NCBI RefSeq assembly: GCF_009792235.1
Contig: NZ_CP046973.1
Location: 1,922,001 to 1,986,000 of the forward strand
Direction of reading: 5' to 3'
DNA length: 64,000 nucleotides
Source: Microcystis aeruginosa FD4
GTDB taxonomy: Bacteria > Cyanobacteriota > Cyanobacteriia > Cyanobacteriales > Microcystaceae
Part shown: piece after piece, positions 48,031-57,290 of the stretch
How the letters are laid out: each line of letters starts with the position of its first letter
Numbering within the stretch: the first letter of the stretch is position 1
The notes under the pieces: generated by a model
Told to the model about the DNA's origin: nothing
Seen by the model: only the letters and a program-made list of their open reading frames with translations
The model's database searches: none
Program-made: the position numbers and the translations under genes

Positions 48031-49472
48031 AACCTCCAGCTATTCTCATTTTAGGAGAAACCAGTATCCCCGTTGCTCGTCAAGTGCAAATGGCCTTCCC
48101 AGAAGCAGTGGTTTATGGGTTAATAGATCGTACCCATTCGGCGGATTTTACCTATACTAATTTTGGCGAAACGGTGCGAGAATTTTTCCAGATGGGAACG
48201 CCAATTATTGGCATTTGTGCGGCGGGTATTTTAATTCGCACTTTAGCACCTTTATTAACTAATAAATGGCAAGAACCGCCTGTATTAGCAATTGCGGAAG
48301 ATGGCAGCGCTGTAGTGCCTTTGTTGGGGGGTTTACAAGGGGTTAATGATCTCGCTCGTCAAATTGCCTCGGTTTGGCAAATTTCCCCCGCAATTACCAC
48401 CACTGGTGATATTAGATTTAAAACGACTTTATTATCGCCACCACCGGGTTATCAGTTAGTTAATCCCGATGATGCTAAGAAGTTTCTGTCCGATTTATTG
48501 GCGGGTGAAAAAGTAAAATTAATTGGTGAAGCGGAATGGTTAAAAAATAGTAATTTACCGATTTCATCAGCAGCAAAACTGAGCATTGAGATTATCGATA
48601 AAAATAACTTAAACTTGGCAAAACCTAGCAGTGCCTGTTTAGTTTATCTCTGTGAGGAAAGCCAGCCAATTAAGGAAAAATCAGGTTTACTACCAGGGGA
48701 TTTGGCCCAGGAAAGTCAAGGTAAATTAGCCATAGTCGGGACCGGACCGGGTGCGCTAAATTGGATGTCGCCGGAAGTTCGAGAAGTGTTAGAAAAAGCC
48801 ACGGATTGGGTGGGTTATAAAACCTATTTGGATTTGGTAGAATCCCTGGGAAAACCAGAAATTGTCCGCCATGAATCGGATAATCGGGTGGAACTCGATC
48901 GCGCGGAAATGGCCCTAGATTTAGCGGCTAAGGGGCGATCAGTTGTCTTAGTTTCCTCCGGAGATCCTGGCATTTATGCCATGGCTGCAGCCGTGTTTGA
49001 GGTATTAGAAAAAAAAGCAAAACCGGAATGGCAGCAGATTGCCATTCAGGTCTGTCCGGGTATTTCGGCCATGCAAGCGGCAGCGGCGAGGGTTGGCGCA
49101 CCTTTAGGCCATGATTTTTGTGCGATTTCCCTATCGGATCTTCTCAAATCTTGGCAGGTGATTTCTCAGCGCATTGAGTTAGCAGCCCGAGCCGATTTAG
49201 CGATCGCATTTTATAATCCTGTGTCTCAAGAGCGCACTTGGCAATTGGAGAAGGCAAAAGAGATTTTATTACAATGGCGATCGCCGCAAACTCCCGTGGT
49301 ACTAGCGCGTAATTTAGGGCGAAAAGGGGAAACAGTGACAGTGAAATTCCTAGAGGATATGACTATTAAAGATGCGGATATGCGGACCATAATTTTGATT
49401 GGATCGAGTAAAACTCGCCTGATTGAGCAAGGTAAAACCAAGCAATGGGTTTATACTCCACGTCACTATTAA
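48027..49472 (+). CDS. cobJ: CbiG-CobJ fusion: cobalt-precorrin hydrolase / precorrin-3B C17-methyltransferase
   Basis: 481-residue two-domain enzyme of corrin ring synthesis. Residues about 1-215 are CbiG-like (IIGICAAGILIRTLAPLL, VLAIAEDGSAVVPLLGGLQG and TTTGDIRF), though shorter than full CbiG. Residues about 235-481 are the CobJ/CbiH methyltransferase with LAIVGTGPGALNWMSPEVRE, SSGDPGIYAMAAAVFEVLE and the NPVSQERTWQLEKAKEILL stretch. The fused order matches ring contraction, where C17 methylation and lactone opening are consecutive steps. cobK lies 1 kb downstream, so cobalamin genes cluster loosely here. Confidence 0.9.
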   Translation: MKPPAILILGETSIPVARQVQMAFPEAVVYGLIDRTHSADFTYTNFGETVREFFQMGTPIIGICAAGILIRTLAPLLTNKWQEPPVLAIAEDGSAVVPLLGGLQGVNDLARQIASVWQISPAITTTGDIRFKTTLLSPPPGYQLVNPDDAKKFLSDLLAGEKVKLIGEAEWLKNSNLPISSAAKLSIEIIDKNNLNLAKPSSACLVYLCEESQPIKEKSGLLPGDLAQESQGKLAIVGTGPGALNWMSPEVREVLEKATDWVGYKTYLDLVESLGKPEIVRHESDNRVELDRAEMALDLAAKGRSVVLVSSGDPGIYAMAAAVFEVLEKKAKPEWQQIAIQVCPGISAMQAAAARVGAPLGHDFCAISLSDLLKSWQVISQRIELAARADLAIAFYNPVSQERTWQLEKAKEILLQWRSPQTPVVLARNLGRKGETVTVKFLEDMTIKDADMRTIILIGSSKTRLIEQGKTKQWVYTPRHY

Positions 49473-49614
49473 GTAGGGTAGCAAAAAAAGAATTAGATTC
49501 GGAGAATGAATCAGCCCTAGGGGTTGGGGGCGAGGGCAAAACCTCCCTTTTCTGGTGCTAAGATAGAACCCCAGCAGCAGATAAAAAAAGTGGAGTCACC
49601 CCCCACCCTACTTC

Positions 49615-50276
49615 TTATTTTCGTTTCTTCAGTCTAGAGACCAACCCTAATCCTCCTAATCCTAACAAGGCAACAAGGGAACTGGGTTCAGGAATGGACT
49701 GGGACTGTTCTGTCCCATTAACGCTAAATTGGAAAGGGCCAGAAGTAGGGGAAGAATTCCAAGTTCCCCCTTGATTGGTACTACTAACATTACCACCACC
49801 AATAGTCCAGCCAGGGAGTCCTGTTTCAGAGTCAGAAAATGTAAAACGCCAACCGAAATTTCCGGAAGATGAAACACCACTGACTAACCAGTAAGTGGTA
49901 CTGGCGGTTAATGCCTGGGAGGTAGCAAGGGTAAAGGTGTTATTGGCGAAACTGCTACTAATAGAACCAGGGTTGGTAAAAGTGGTTATCAGAGTGCCAG
50001 GAACTCCACTATTGTTGCCATAGAGACGAACAAACAAGTCACCTGCGATGTTTTGTCGGAATAAAAGAGTGACAGATTCAAGATTATAACTGCCACTGCC
50101 AGTGGTAAAGCTTGATCCCAGCCATTGGAGGTTATTAACAGTAATTTCGCCGCCATTTGTTTGACTTAAGTTTTCAACAAGGGTGACAGCAGAAGCCTGT
50201 TGTCCTAAAGCCAAGGAAACAAGGAGAGCAAGGCTACCCCCCCGATTTTTGCGATAATTTGCTGATTTTTCGTCAT
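49615..50276 (-). pseudogene. PEP-CTERM exported protein with G7-tract frame break near its start
   Basis: About 220 residues. The body is a Thr/Ser/Asn-rich beta protein ending in SIPEPSSLVALLGLGGLGLV and a basic tail, a clear PEP-CTERM sorting signal processed by an exosortase. A good signal-peptide start, MTKNQQIIAKIGG from ATG 50276, is in a different frame from the body. A single extra G in the seven-G run at 50237-50243 would join them as a standard signal peptide (SLALLVSLALGQQASA). Alternatively a TTG at 50298 starts in the body's frame, giving an unusual long n-region, and the gene is intact. Function may be surface or matrix related. Confidence 0.7.
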
Positions 50277-50485
50277 TTTTTATCGTCCTAAAGACCAAAA
50301 AAGTTCAATTGGTCTTGATTGATGGTCTATCTTCCGAGAGTCTGCTCGGAAAATAAACTTTGTGGTAACTTAGCACAGATTCCTCGTTTTTGGGAAAAAG
50401 TAGCGTGATTTAACCCCCAAATCTCCTTCCTTTGCCAGGGAAGATAGGAAGATGGAAAATTAGTTAACCTTTTGGCGATTGCTAG

Positions 50486-51241
50486 ATGACTAAAAATAAA
50501 AGAGTGCTGATTTTAGGGGGAACGGGGGAAGCGGCGGCATTAGCGACCAAAATTGCGGCAATTCCGGGTATGGATGCCATCGCTTCTTTTGCCGGTCGCA
50601 CGAGAGAACCGATTACTTTCACAACTCCTTCTCGCCGGGGGGGGTTTGGTGGTGCCACTGGGTTAGCCAATTATCTGCGGCAAGAAGGCATTGATTGTTT
50701 AATTGATGCCACCCATCCCTTTGCCGCACAAATTTCCTTTAATGCCGCTCAAGCCGCCTCAGATTGTGGTATTCCTCGATTAATGTTAAGTCGTCCAGCT
50801 TGGGAAAAAGTATCTGGAGATAATTGGATTGAAGTAGAAAACAATCAAGCAGCGGCGAATATTTTACCGGGGTTAGCTCCGCGGATATTTCTCACTATTG
50901 GTCGGCAAGAACTGGCAAGTTATGCACATTTAAAAAATATCTGGTTTTTGATGCGGATGATTGACCCTCCGGGAGCGGATGCTATCGTACCAGTGGGAAA
51001 ATTATTGTTGGCACGGGGGCCTTTTTCCTTGCAGTCAGAGCGCTCTCTTTTGCAAGAATATAAGATTGGGGCGATCGTGAGTAAAAATAGCGGCGGTGAT
51101 GCCACCTACGCTAAAATTATCGCCGCTAGAGAGTTGGGAATAACCGTGGTAATGGTGCAACGTCCACCTGTACCCGAAGGAGAAAAAGTGGCGGATGTTA
51201 ACAGTGTCCTGGCATGGTTAGAAAAAAGATTGCTCTCTTGA
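50486..51241 (+). CDS. cobK: Precorrin-6A reductase
   Basis: 251-residue NAD(P)H-dependent reductase of cobalamin synthesis (CobK/CbiJ). The N-terminal ILGGTGEAAALATKIAA is the nucleotide-binding loop, followed by IDATHPFAAQISFNAAQA and the conserved RPAWE. The C-terminal half has FLTIGRQELASY, VPVGKLLLARGPFS and IVSKNSGGDATYAKIIAARE. The full length is present. It is oriented with the CbiG-CobJ gene but separated from it by the oppositely oriented PEP-CTERM gene, so it probably has its own promoter. Confidence 0.92.
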   Translation: MTKNKRVLILGGTGEAAALATKIAAIPGMDAIASFAGRTREPITFTTPSRRGGFGGATGLANYLRQEGIDCLIDATHPFAAQISFNAAQAASDCGIPRLMLSRPAWEKVSGDNWIEVENNQAAANILPGLAPRIFLTIGRQELASYAHLKNIWFLMRMIDPPGADAIVPVGKLLLARGPFSLQSERSLLQEYKIGAIVSKNSGGDATYAKIIAARELGITVVMVQRPPVPEGEKVADVNSVLAWLEKRLLS

Positions 51242-51317
51242 TTTTTCTGGGAAAATCATCAGTAATAAGTAATCTTGCCAAATCAATTTCCTAGTCGAGA
51301 CAGGAGAATCCGAGACA

Positions 51318-51385
51318 GCTTATCAGTGATCAGATGTTATTTTTCAGTTCACTGATTACTGTTTACTGATTACTGATCACTGATA
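51318..51385. repeat. Heptanucleotide repeats between cobK and the ArsA-like gene
   Basis: ATCAGTG/ACTGATC-type units surround a short unique stretch, in opposite orientations either side. They lie in the 3' gap between convergent genes. Confidence 0.6.
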
Positions 51386-51409
51386 AGCTTCCCACCTACT
51401 CTAGGAAAA

Positions 51410-52598
51410 TTACACTTTTACCACGTTGCTAAAAGAGATTTTCAGGTAATCATCTTCCATTTTTGCTCCCGAAGGTTTCAGGGCTGCCAAAGCTTGGGGT
51501 AAGACTAAATTACGACGGTGATTCCCAATGCGAATATTTAACTCATCTCCAGTTTTATTTAGTTGTATCTGTTCCTTGGGTATGCCGGGTAAATATAATT
51601 CCAGACTGTAATTATTTTCCTGTTGAACTACCCGAATGGTGTTTTCTTGGTAATAAACCTTAGTCGGATCTTCCCCGGCAAAAAGAGTTTCTTTCAGTCT
51701 TTCTAAAGCGGGTAAACCACACATTTCTTCAGAGTAGAGAGGAACTTCCTTAACTGGTAAAGGATGAAAATTATCGTAAATTTCCTGTTTATAACCCTGT
51801 TGATTTTCTTTCCAACGGGCAAAGAAAGGATCGGTTACTTTGTCGGGAATAATCCGATTAGCAATAATCAAATCGGTGGAAACATTATAGAGACTTAGAT
51901 AGGCATGGGCGCGTAAAGACTCCTTAATCACCATTTTTTCGGGGTTTGTCACCAAACGTACCGAGGTTTGAGTATTATCGGTCAAAACCTTTTCTAAAGC
52001 CTCGATCTGCTCATAAAACTCGTAGGGAGCATCCATAACTTCCTTGTCCGGTAGGGAAAAACCGGCGACTCGGTCGAAATAAAGGTTCCACCAGTGGTCG
52101 CAATGCCACCGACATTCCCTGTAAAGGTTTGTAAAATCTTCTCATGTACCAACCGCCCACCTCTGGCAAACTCAGCAATCGTAAAGCTGTCCCCGTGGGT
52201 GCGGAATCGATAATCAACACATCATAAGTCCCCTCATCGTAGTGGCGTTTCATGCGAACTAAGCCGAAAATCTCATCCATTCCTGGTAAAATCGCTAATT
52301 CTTCCGCTTGCACTCCATCTAAACCCCTAGCTTGCAATACCTGAGTAATGTAACGTTTTACTGCGCCCCAGTTGCCTTCTAACTCCATTAGTGCATCTAA
52401 TTCTGCCCCCCAAAGATGGGGGCGTACCAAACGAGGATCGTGACCTAATTCGAGATCGAAACTGTCAGCGAGAGAGTGAGCGGGATCGGTGCTGAGAACT
52501 AGGGTTTTATAGCCAAGTTCGGCGCAGCGGAGTCCTGTAGCGGCGGCGACGGAGGTTTTACCCACGCCTCCTTTACCGGTCATGAGAATTACACGCAT
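51410..52598 (-). pseudogene. ArsA/Get3-family ATPase with C-terminal Hsp20-like domain, frameshifted
   Basis: The first part (52598 to about 52071) has the P-loop GKGGVGKTSVAAATG, STDPAHSLADSFDLELG and IIDSAPTGTALRLLSLPE. The second part (about 52069 to 51410), in another frame, continues with VAGFSLPDKEVMDAPYEFYE and VTNPEKMVIKESLRAHAYLS, ending with an alpha-crystallin-like domain (LELYLPGIPKEQIQLNKTGD). Removing one base near 52070 joins them into one protein of about 395 residues, the usual size in cyanobacteria. It is therefore a one-base frameshift, real or from sequencing. The role of this family in cyanobacteria is uncertain (tail-anchored protein targeting or metal-related). Confidence 0.85.
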
Positions 52599-52672
52599 GG
52601 GGGCTGATTCTAAGAAAATTTACATTACTTATTCTTATTATGACGGGAAAGTTAACAAATTGAGGACAAGAA

Positions 52673-53092
52673 TCAGCATTCTCGGCTATAAAATTCCACT
52701 CCCCGACCATCACCCCGGGGAATTAGGCTCTGTTCAAAAAATTGCTGACAGCGATTTTCGGCATCAGCGACGATAACTTTGGCAAAATGACCGTTTTCGA
52801 GAACTTCTTGCCGTGGACGTTGTTCGTAGGCATAGATAATCAAAATATCTCCTGGTTGACACAGCAGAGCCGCACCACCGTTGGGGCAGATTTCCCCGGT
52901 TTGGCCGGGAAAAACGTAGGTGGAAAAGCGCTTACCATTGCTAAGATTGACCACATCCACCTCTTCAAGGGGCAAAATACCGACCCGCTCAATCAATTCT
53001 CGATCGATAGTGATACTGCCGACATAATCGACGTTAGCCTCGCTGACGCGCACTCGATGGAGTTTGGCGTGCATTAATCGAATTGTTCCCAT
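52673..53092 (-). CDS. panD: Aspartate 1-decarboxylase
   Basis: 139-residue proenzyme that makes beta-alanine for pantothenate. The self-cleavage site is Gly-Ser in NVDYVGSITIDRELIE, where Ser becomes the pyruvoyl cofactor. MHAKLHRVRVSEANVDY and GEICPNGGAALLCQPGDILI also match the family. The C-terminal 20 residues are a variable extension. It is transcribed in the same direction as the ArsA-like gene, 74 bases upstream of it, and diverges from the DUF3598-like gene with a very short shared promoter region. Confidence 0.93.
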   Translation of the reverse strand: MGTIRLMHAKLHRVRVSEANVDYVGSITIDRELIERVGILPLEEVDVVNLSNGKRFSTYVFPGQTGEICPNGGAALLCQPGDILIIYAYEQRPRQEVLENGHFAKVIVADAENRCQQFFEQSLIPRGDGRGVEFYSREC

Positions 53093-53129
53093 GTATTTTG
53101 TCCTATTTCCCCCAATTACTTCAATTATT

Positions 53130-53954
53130 ATGCTCTCCCAGTGGGAATGTTTACTAAAAAATCTCGGTCAATGGCAAGGTTCTTTTACCCGTCTGTCTCC
53201 CCAAGGCGATTTGATCGAAGATACCCCGACTTTGGTATCTTTGCAAGGCATTAATAATAATCGATCGATTCGTCAATTGGTCCGTCGTCTCTACAGCGAT
53301 CGAGTGCCGGAAGATTTAATTTTAGAGTATAGTTCTCTCCATCAGGGTATTCTATTTAGCCAGACGGGAGCTTTTTGCCAAGGTTCTTTATATTTTAGTA
53401 GTTTTTCCTCACAATTCGGCGCAGAATTTGGGTTAATCTCTGGGGAAAGACGATTAAGAATCGTACAGTTATTTAATGAGCGCTGTGAGTTCGATCGCTT
53501 GACTTTAATTCGGGAAAAGTTAGTTGATTCTCAGTCACCAGAAAGACCGCTGTTAGCGGTGGAGCAATTACTAGGTCAATGGCGAGGACAGGCGGTGACA
53601 ACGGGACGCGATTTTTATAATTTTCCTGCCTATTCTACTCATGTATCGATCGAGCGTCAGGGGGATAATTATCTCTCGCAAACTTTGACTTTTGGCGATA
53701 ATCAAATTACTTCTAGCGCTCGTATTGAGGGACAAAGATTGTTGTTTGAAAATAGTCCGCTGCCGATTCAAATCCTGCTGCTGCCAGATGGAGCTTCCTG
53801 TAATACACCTCTGAAAATTACTGCCGGTCATCGTTTTGTTTTAGAAGTGGGTTGGTTACTTTCTCCTACTCAAAGACAGCGCCTAATTCGTTCTTATGAT
53901 GAGAAGGGAGAATGGACAGGTATTACTCTGGTGACGGAGGAAAGGGTGAGTTGA
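53130..53954 (+). CDS. DUF3598-like protein (lipocalin-like)
   Basis: 274 residues from ATG 53130. The N terminus MLSQWECLLKNLGQWQGSFT followed by LSPQGDLIEDTPTLVSLQGI is the typical opening of cyanobacterial DUF3598 proteins. A second, related segment starts near residue 150 (LLAVEQLLGQWRGQAVTT), so the protein appears to hold two beta-barrel (lipocalin-like) repeats. The function is unknown. Related folds include phycobilin lyases, but no lyase residues are evident. Alternative starts upstream (53064) overlap panD and are unlikely. Confidence 0.78.
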   Translation: MLSQWECLLKNLGQWQGSFTRLSPQGDLIEDTPTLVSLQGINNNRSIRQLVRRLYSDRVPEDLILEYSSLHQGILFSQTGAFCQGSLYFSSFSSQFGAEFGLISGERRLRIVQLFNERCEFDRLTLIREKLVDSQSPERPLLAVEQLLGQWRGQAVTTGRDFYNFPAYSTHVSIERQGDNYLSQTLTFGDNQITSSARIEGQRLLFENSPLPIQILLLPDGASCNTPLKITAGHRFVLEVGWLLSPTQRQRLIRSYDEKGEWTGITLVTEERVS

Positions 53955-54068
53955 GGTGTTAGGAGTGTTTTCAGTTATCAGCTTCTGAAGGCAAGAGGCA
54001 ACAGGCAATAGGCTCCAAGGAGGAATCTGGCAATTCTCCTACCTAAAAAGAAGGTTAGAAACTAAGTA

Positions 54069-54261
54069 GGGGTTGCTGAATAAATCTAAAAACCTTGTTG
54101 GATAATATCTTTAGGCTTTTGTGAAATCAAAAAGTACCAGATCTGGGAGTGATCGGGGGGAAAATTCCGGGACTTTTTCCCTGAAAACTAGGTAATTTAC
54201 CAGATGAAAATGGGTAAAACCCTACACCCTACACCCACGAGAAACTTTTTGCCGCAGACCC
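54069..54261. mobile_element. Family-1 MITE, copy h (193 bp)
   Basis: Starts GGGGTTGCTGAATAAATC and ends TTTTTGCCGCAGACCC, with TAAGTA on both sides (54063-54068 and 54262-54267). It is shorter than its relatives because it has fewer internal heptamers. Confidence 0.9.
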
Positions 54262-54279
54262 TAAGTACATCAAAGCTTT

Positions 54280-54375
54280 TATAGCGGTTTTCAGTCTAAT
54301 AAGGTATAGTAAATCCCTTGATAGATAGGCGTTTCAGCGTTTCAATCGGGACTCACTTCTGTGAAAACCGCTATA
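54280..54375. mobile_element. Family-5 MITE-like element (96 bp)
   Basis: TATAGCGGTTTTCA and TGAAAACCGCTATA are perfect 14-base terminal inverted repeats. It is non-coding, directly beside MITE copy h. The rest of 54376-54605 holds ACTCCGAG repeats and no gene. Confidence 0.75.
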
Positions 54376-54605
54376 GCTTAAGTAGTCGTGCAAAATTAAT
54401 TTCCTAGTCGAGACTCCGAGACTCCGAGACTCCGAGACTCACAAGACAGCTATTAGGGATCGGATTTGAGTTTTCAGTTCACTGTTTACTGATCACAGCA
54501 GCAGTCTGACGGAGTAGTGGCTTAGATGTGTAATTAATTGTGCTTAGATACTTAACAAATTAGGTTTTAGATTCGGCCCTTGTTATCAGTCATCAGAAAT
54601 GATTT

Positions 54606-55358
54606 GGTAGTAGTGCCGTAGCCCTCTTGCTTACCTGGTATGAAGTGTGTAAAATATTTATTAATAATAATAATTGGAACCCGCTCAGTCTTTAAACCTC
54701 CGGCTTGCTCATGACTTTTCTGATAAATATCTTTTTCTGGCTCCTGTCTGGCTTACTCAAATATCAGTCTAGCACAGAAGAAAATACCCCCCCTAGTTCA
54801 CCTCTATTTACTTGTCAAGCGTTGTGGTTCTCACCATAGGATCAAGAATGGTTCTATTCATAATGGAAAACCCAAACGTCAATGTAAAGAATGTGGTCAA
54901 CCGTTTGTGATCAATCCCACTAATAAAACCGTCTCTGACGAAACCAAACAATTAATCGATCAACTCTTGCTCGAACGAATTTCCTGACGAGGAATTGCTA
55001 GAGTAACAGGGGTAAGTTGGTCATGGTTACAAAATTATGTTAATAATAAATTTAGCCAAGTTCCCCGCCAAGTAAAGGTTACAGACAAACCTAAAGGCAA
55101 ATTAATCCTAGAATGTGATGAGTTATGGTCATTCGTATTTTGTCAGAAAATCAAGGTATATATTTGGTTAGCTATCGATAGAACTACGCGAGAAATTATT
55201 GGTTGCTATGCGCGGAGATAGGAGTCGTCAATCAGCCAAAAAACTTTGGGGCCAGTTTACCTGGTGTTTACCGACAATGCGCTGTTACTTACACAGACTT
55301 TTGGGAGTCCTATAAGACAGTAATTCCGAGTAAACGTCATCGACCAGTCGGGAAATAA
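54606..55358 (+). mobile_element. IS1-family insertion sequence, 5' part only
   Basis: Starts with a diverged IS1-like end (TTTGGTAGTAGTGCCGTAGC). On the plus strand it reads HHRIKNGSIHNGKPKRQCKE, a stop after LLLERIS, then VSWSWLQNYVNNKFSQVPRQ and IWLAIDRTTREIIGCYARR. It parallels 17389-18346 in reverse. It ends abruptly near 55358 within the catalytic region, so the 3' third is missing. Degenerate. Confidence 0.78.
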
Positions 55359-55473
55359 CTCCCATAGAGCCACTTTATCTATAATATATAGTATAATACA
55401 ATGAGAAATACCAACTAAACCTAGCAGATTTTAACAGTTGATAATTACTCCGATAGTTAATTTGTATGAGTCG

Positions 55474-56385
55474 ATGATAAACCCGATTATTTTTAGTAAC
55501 CGATCAACAATGTTTTTTAATTGGATAACTTTACCCTATTTATTAATTAATCCTGTTTTAATTCCCGTGAGCATAGCTCGATCGGAAACTATTCTTGCTC
55601 AAGAAGTAAGCGATCCTAATTATCAAAAACTGGTGCAGTACGCCCAAAATCAACAACTCGATCGCTTACCCATGGCTGATATAATCCAGAATATCGCCAC
55701 TCAATTTTTAGGAGCAAAATATCAAGCAGGATTAATTGATCGCTCGGCAACGGAAAAATTATTTATCTCTTTAAAAGAGTTTGATTGTGTCCTTTTTGTG
55801 GAAACAGTTCTCGCTTTGAGTCACAATTTTGCTTTAAAAAATTATCAGTATTCTGCTTTTAGTCAGCAGGTTTTAAATCAACGTTATCGCCACGGTATTC
55901 TCGACGGTTATTGTAGTCGTCTGCATTACTTTTCCGATTGGATTAATGACAACCAAAAACGAGGCAATCTAGAAGATATTACTCAAAAATTAGGGGGAAT
56001 TACTCTTGACAAAAAACTCAACTTTATGAGCAAAAACCGCTATCTATATCCCCAGTTAAAAAGTCAAAGTAATTACGATTGTATTCAACAGGTAGAACGG
56101 CAATTAGAAAGCTTATCCTTAACCTATATTCCCACCGCTAAGATTAAAGATATTTATCCACAACTGCAAGCGGGCGATATTATCGGTGTCGTGACTAATA
56201 TCGCTGGTTTAGATACCACCCATACCGGCCTAGTTTATCGCTTTCCCGATGGCAAAATTGGCTTAATTCATGCCTCTCCTGCCGGTCAAGTTACCATTGC
56301 TAAAGACCTACAAAACTACATCAGTAAAGTGGACAAAGCCATCGGTATTTTTGTCGTTCGTTCCCTTGATCCAAGAAATAATTAA
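55474..56385 (+). CDS. DUF1460 family protein (amidase-like, exported)
   Basis: 303 residues from ATG 55474, with a hydrophobic N-terminal segment (FFNWITLPYLLINPVLIPVS) that should act as a signal. The DUF1460 body has IATQFLGAKYQAGLIDR, the FDCVLFVETVLAL segment with the likely catalytic Cys, and DTTHTGLVYR with the His, an NlpC/P60-like arrangement. HASPAGQVTIAKDLQNYI closes the fold. It is probably a periplasmic peptidoglycan or glycoconjugate hydrolase. Alternative starts are TTG 55438 and ATG 55510. It is convergent with lpxC, and the two genes overlap by four bases at their stops. Confidence 0.8.
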   Translation: MINPIIFSNRSTMFFNWITLPYLLINPVLIPVSIARSETILAQEVSDPNYQKLVQYAQNQQLDRLPMADIIQNIATQFLGAKYQAGLIDRSATEKLFISLKEFDCVLFVETVLALSHNFALKNYQYSAFSQQVLNQRYRHGILDGYCSRLHYFSDWINDNQKRGNLEDITQKLGGITLDKKLNFMSKNRYLYPQLKSQSNYDCIQQVERQLESLSLTYIPTAKIKDIYPQLQAGDIIGVVTNIAGLDTTHTGLVYRFPDGKIGLIHASPAGQVTIAKDLQNYISKVDKAIGIFVVRSLDPRNN

Positions 56386-57194
56386 CCCTGAATTGCTTTA
56401 GCTAATTGAATGTGCAGTTTATGACTAGCTTTAAAAGCCATGTAATGAGCGGTGGGAATGGTTCCCAGTAAACTCAAATCACCAATTAAGTCCAATAATT
56501 TATGTCTTGCTGGCTCATTATCAAAGCGTAAAGGAGGATTTAACCATTGATTTTGATCGCAGACTAAGGCATTTTCTAAACTGCCTCCTTTAATTAAACC
56601 AGCCTTTTGTAAATATTCAATTTGATCGGCAAAACCGAAAGTACGGGCATCTGCGATCGCGGATCGAAAACTTTCTTGATCGGGACTCCAACTATACCAT
56701 TGATTACCGATGGGTTTATAGGTAAAATCGATGCCGTAGGTAAAACGTAATTCAGGGGAAGGAATCGCCGCTACAAAAGCATCTCCTTCGTACAACCAAA
56801 TCGGTTGAGAAATAGTTAAATCTGATCGAGAAAAAGAGTTATCTAAACCAGCATTTTCGAGTGCTTCCACCCAGATTTTGGCCGAACCATCGAGGAGGGG
56901 AATTTCCGCACCATCCACCTCAATGCGAGCATCCTCTACCCCCAAAGCGGTTAAGGCAGCTAATAAATGCTCAACGGTTCTAACCTTTGCTTCTCCTTGT
57001 CCCAATTCCGTTGATAAAGTCGTTTGGTAAACCGAAGAAACTAGAGCGGGAATAATCGGTTGATTGGCTAAATCTCTGCGGACAAAATAACGTCCTTCTC
57101 CCGGATTGGCCCCACAGACGCGCACCCGTGTTATTTCCCCCGAATGCAGGCCAATTCCCGATAATTCAAATTGTTTAGGGATAGTAGAAACCAT
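56382..57194 (-). CDS. lpxC: UDP-3-O-acyl-N-acetylglucosamine deacetylase
   Basis: 270-residue zinc amidase, the committed step of lipid A synthesis. The GIGLHSGE N terminus, VEHLLAALTALGV with zinc ligand His76, DGAEIPLLDGSA, and the C-terminal RHKLLDLIGDLSLLG with zinc ligands His and Asp are all visible. It is slightly short, as is normal for cyanobacteria. It lies downstream of omp85 in the same direction, an outer-membrane biogenesis pairing common in cyanobacteria. The usual next genes (fabZ, lpxA) are absent here. Confidence 0.93.
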   Translation of the reverse strand: MVSTIPKQFELSGIGLHSGEITRVRVCGANPGEGRYFVRRDLANQPIIPALVSSVYQTTLSTELGQGEAKVRTVEHLLAALTALGVEDARIEVDGAEIPLLDGSAKIWVEALENAGLDNSFSRSDLTISQPIWLYEGDAFVAAIPSPELRFTYGIDFTYKPIGNQWYSWSPDQESFRSAIADARTFGFADQIEYLQKAGLIKGGSLENALVCDQNQWLNPPLRFDNEPARHKLLDLIGDLSLLGTIPTAHYMAFKASHKLHIQLAKAIQG

Positions 57195-57242
57195 AATTAT
57201 TAAGTAATAAAGCTTTGATCAGTGAACAGCAAAAAGAACTAA

Positions 57243-57290
57243 ATTTATCGATAACTGATAACTGATAACTGATAACTGATAACTGATTAG
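57243..57290. repeat. Heptanucleotide array between omp85 and lpxC
   Basis: Six tandem ATAACTG heptamers end just inside the omp85 stop region. The array separates the two genes of the outer-membrane operon. Confidence 0.75.
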
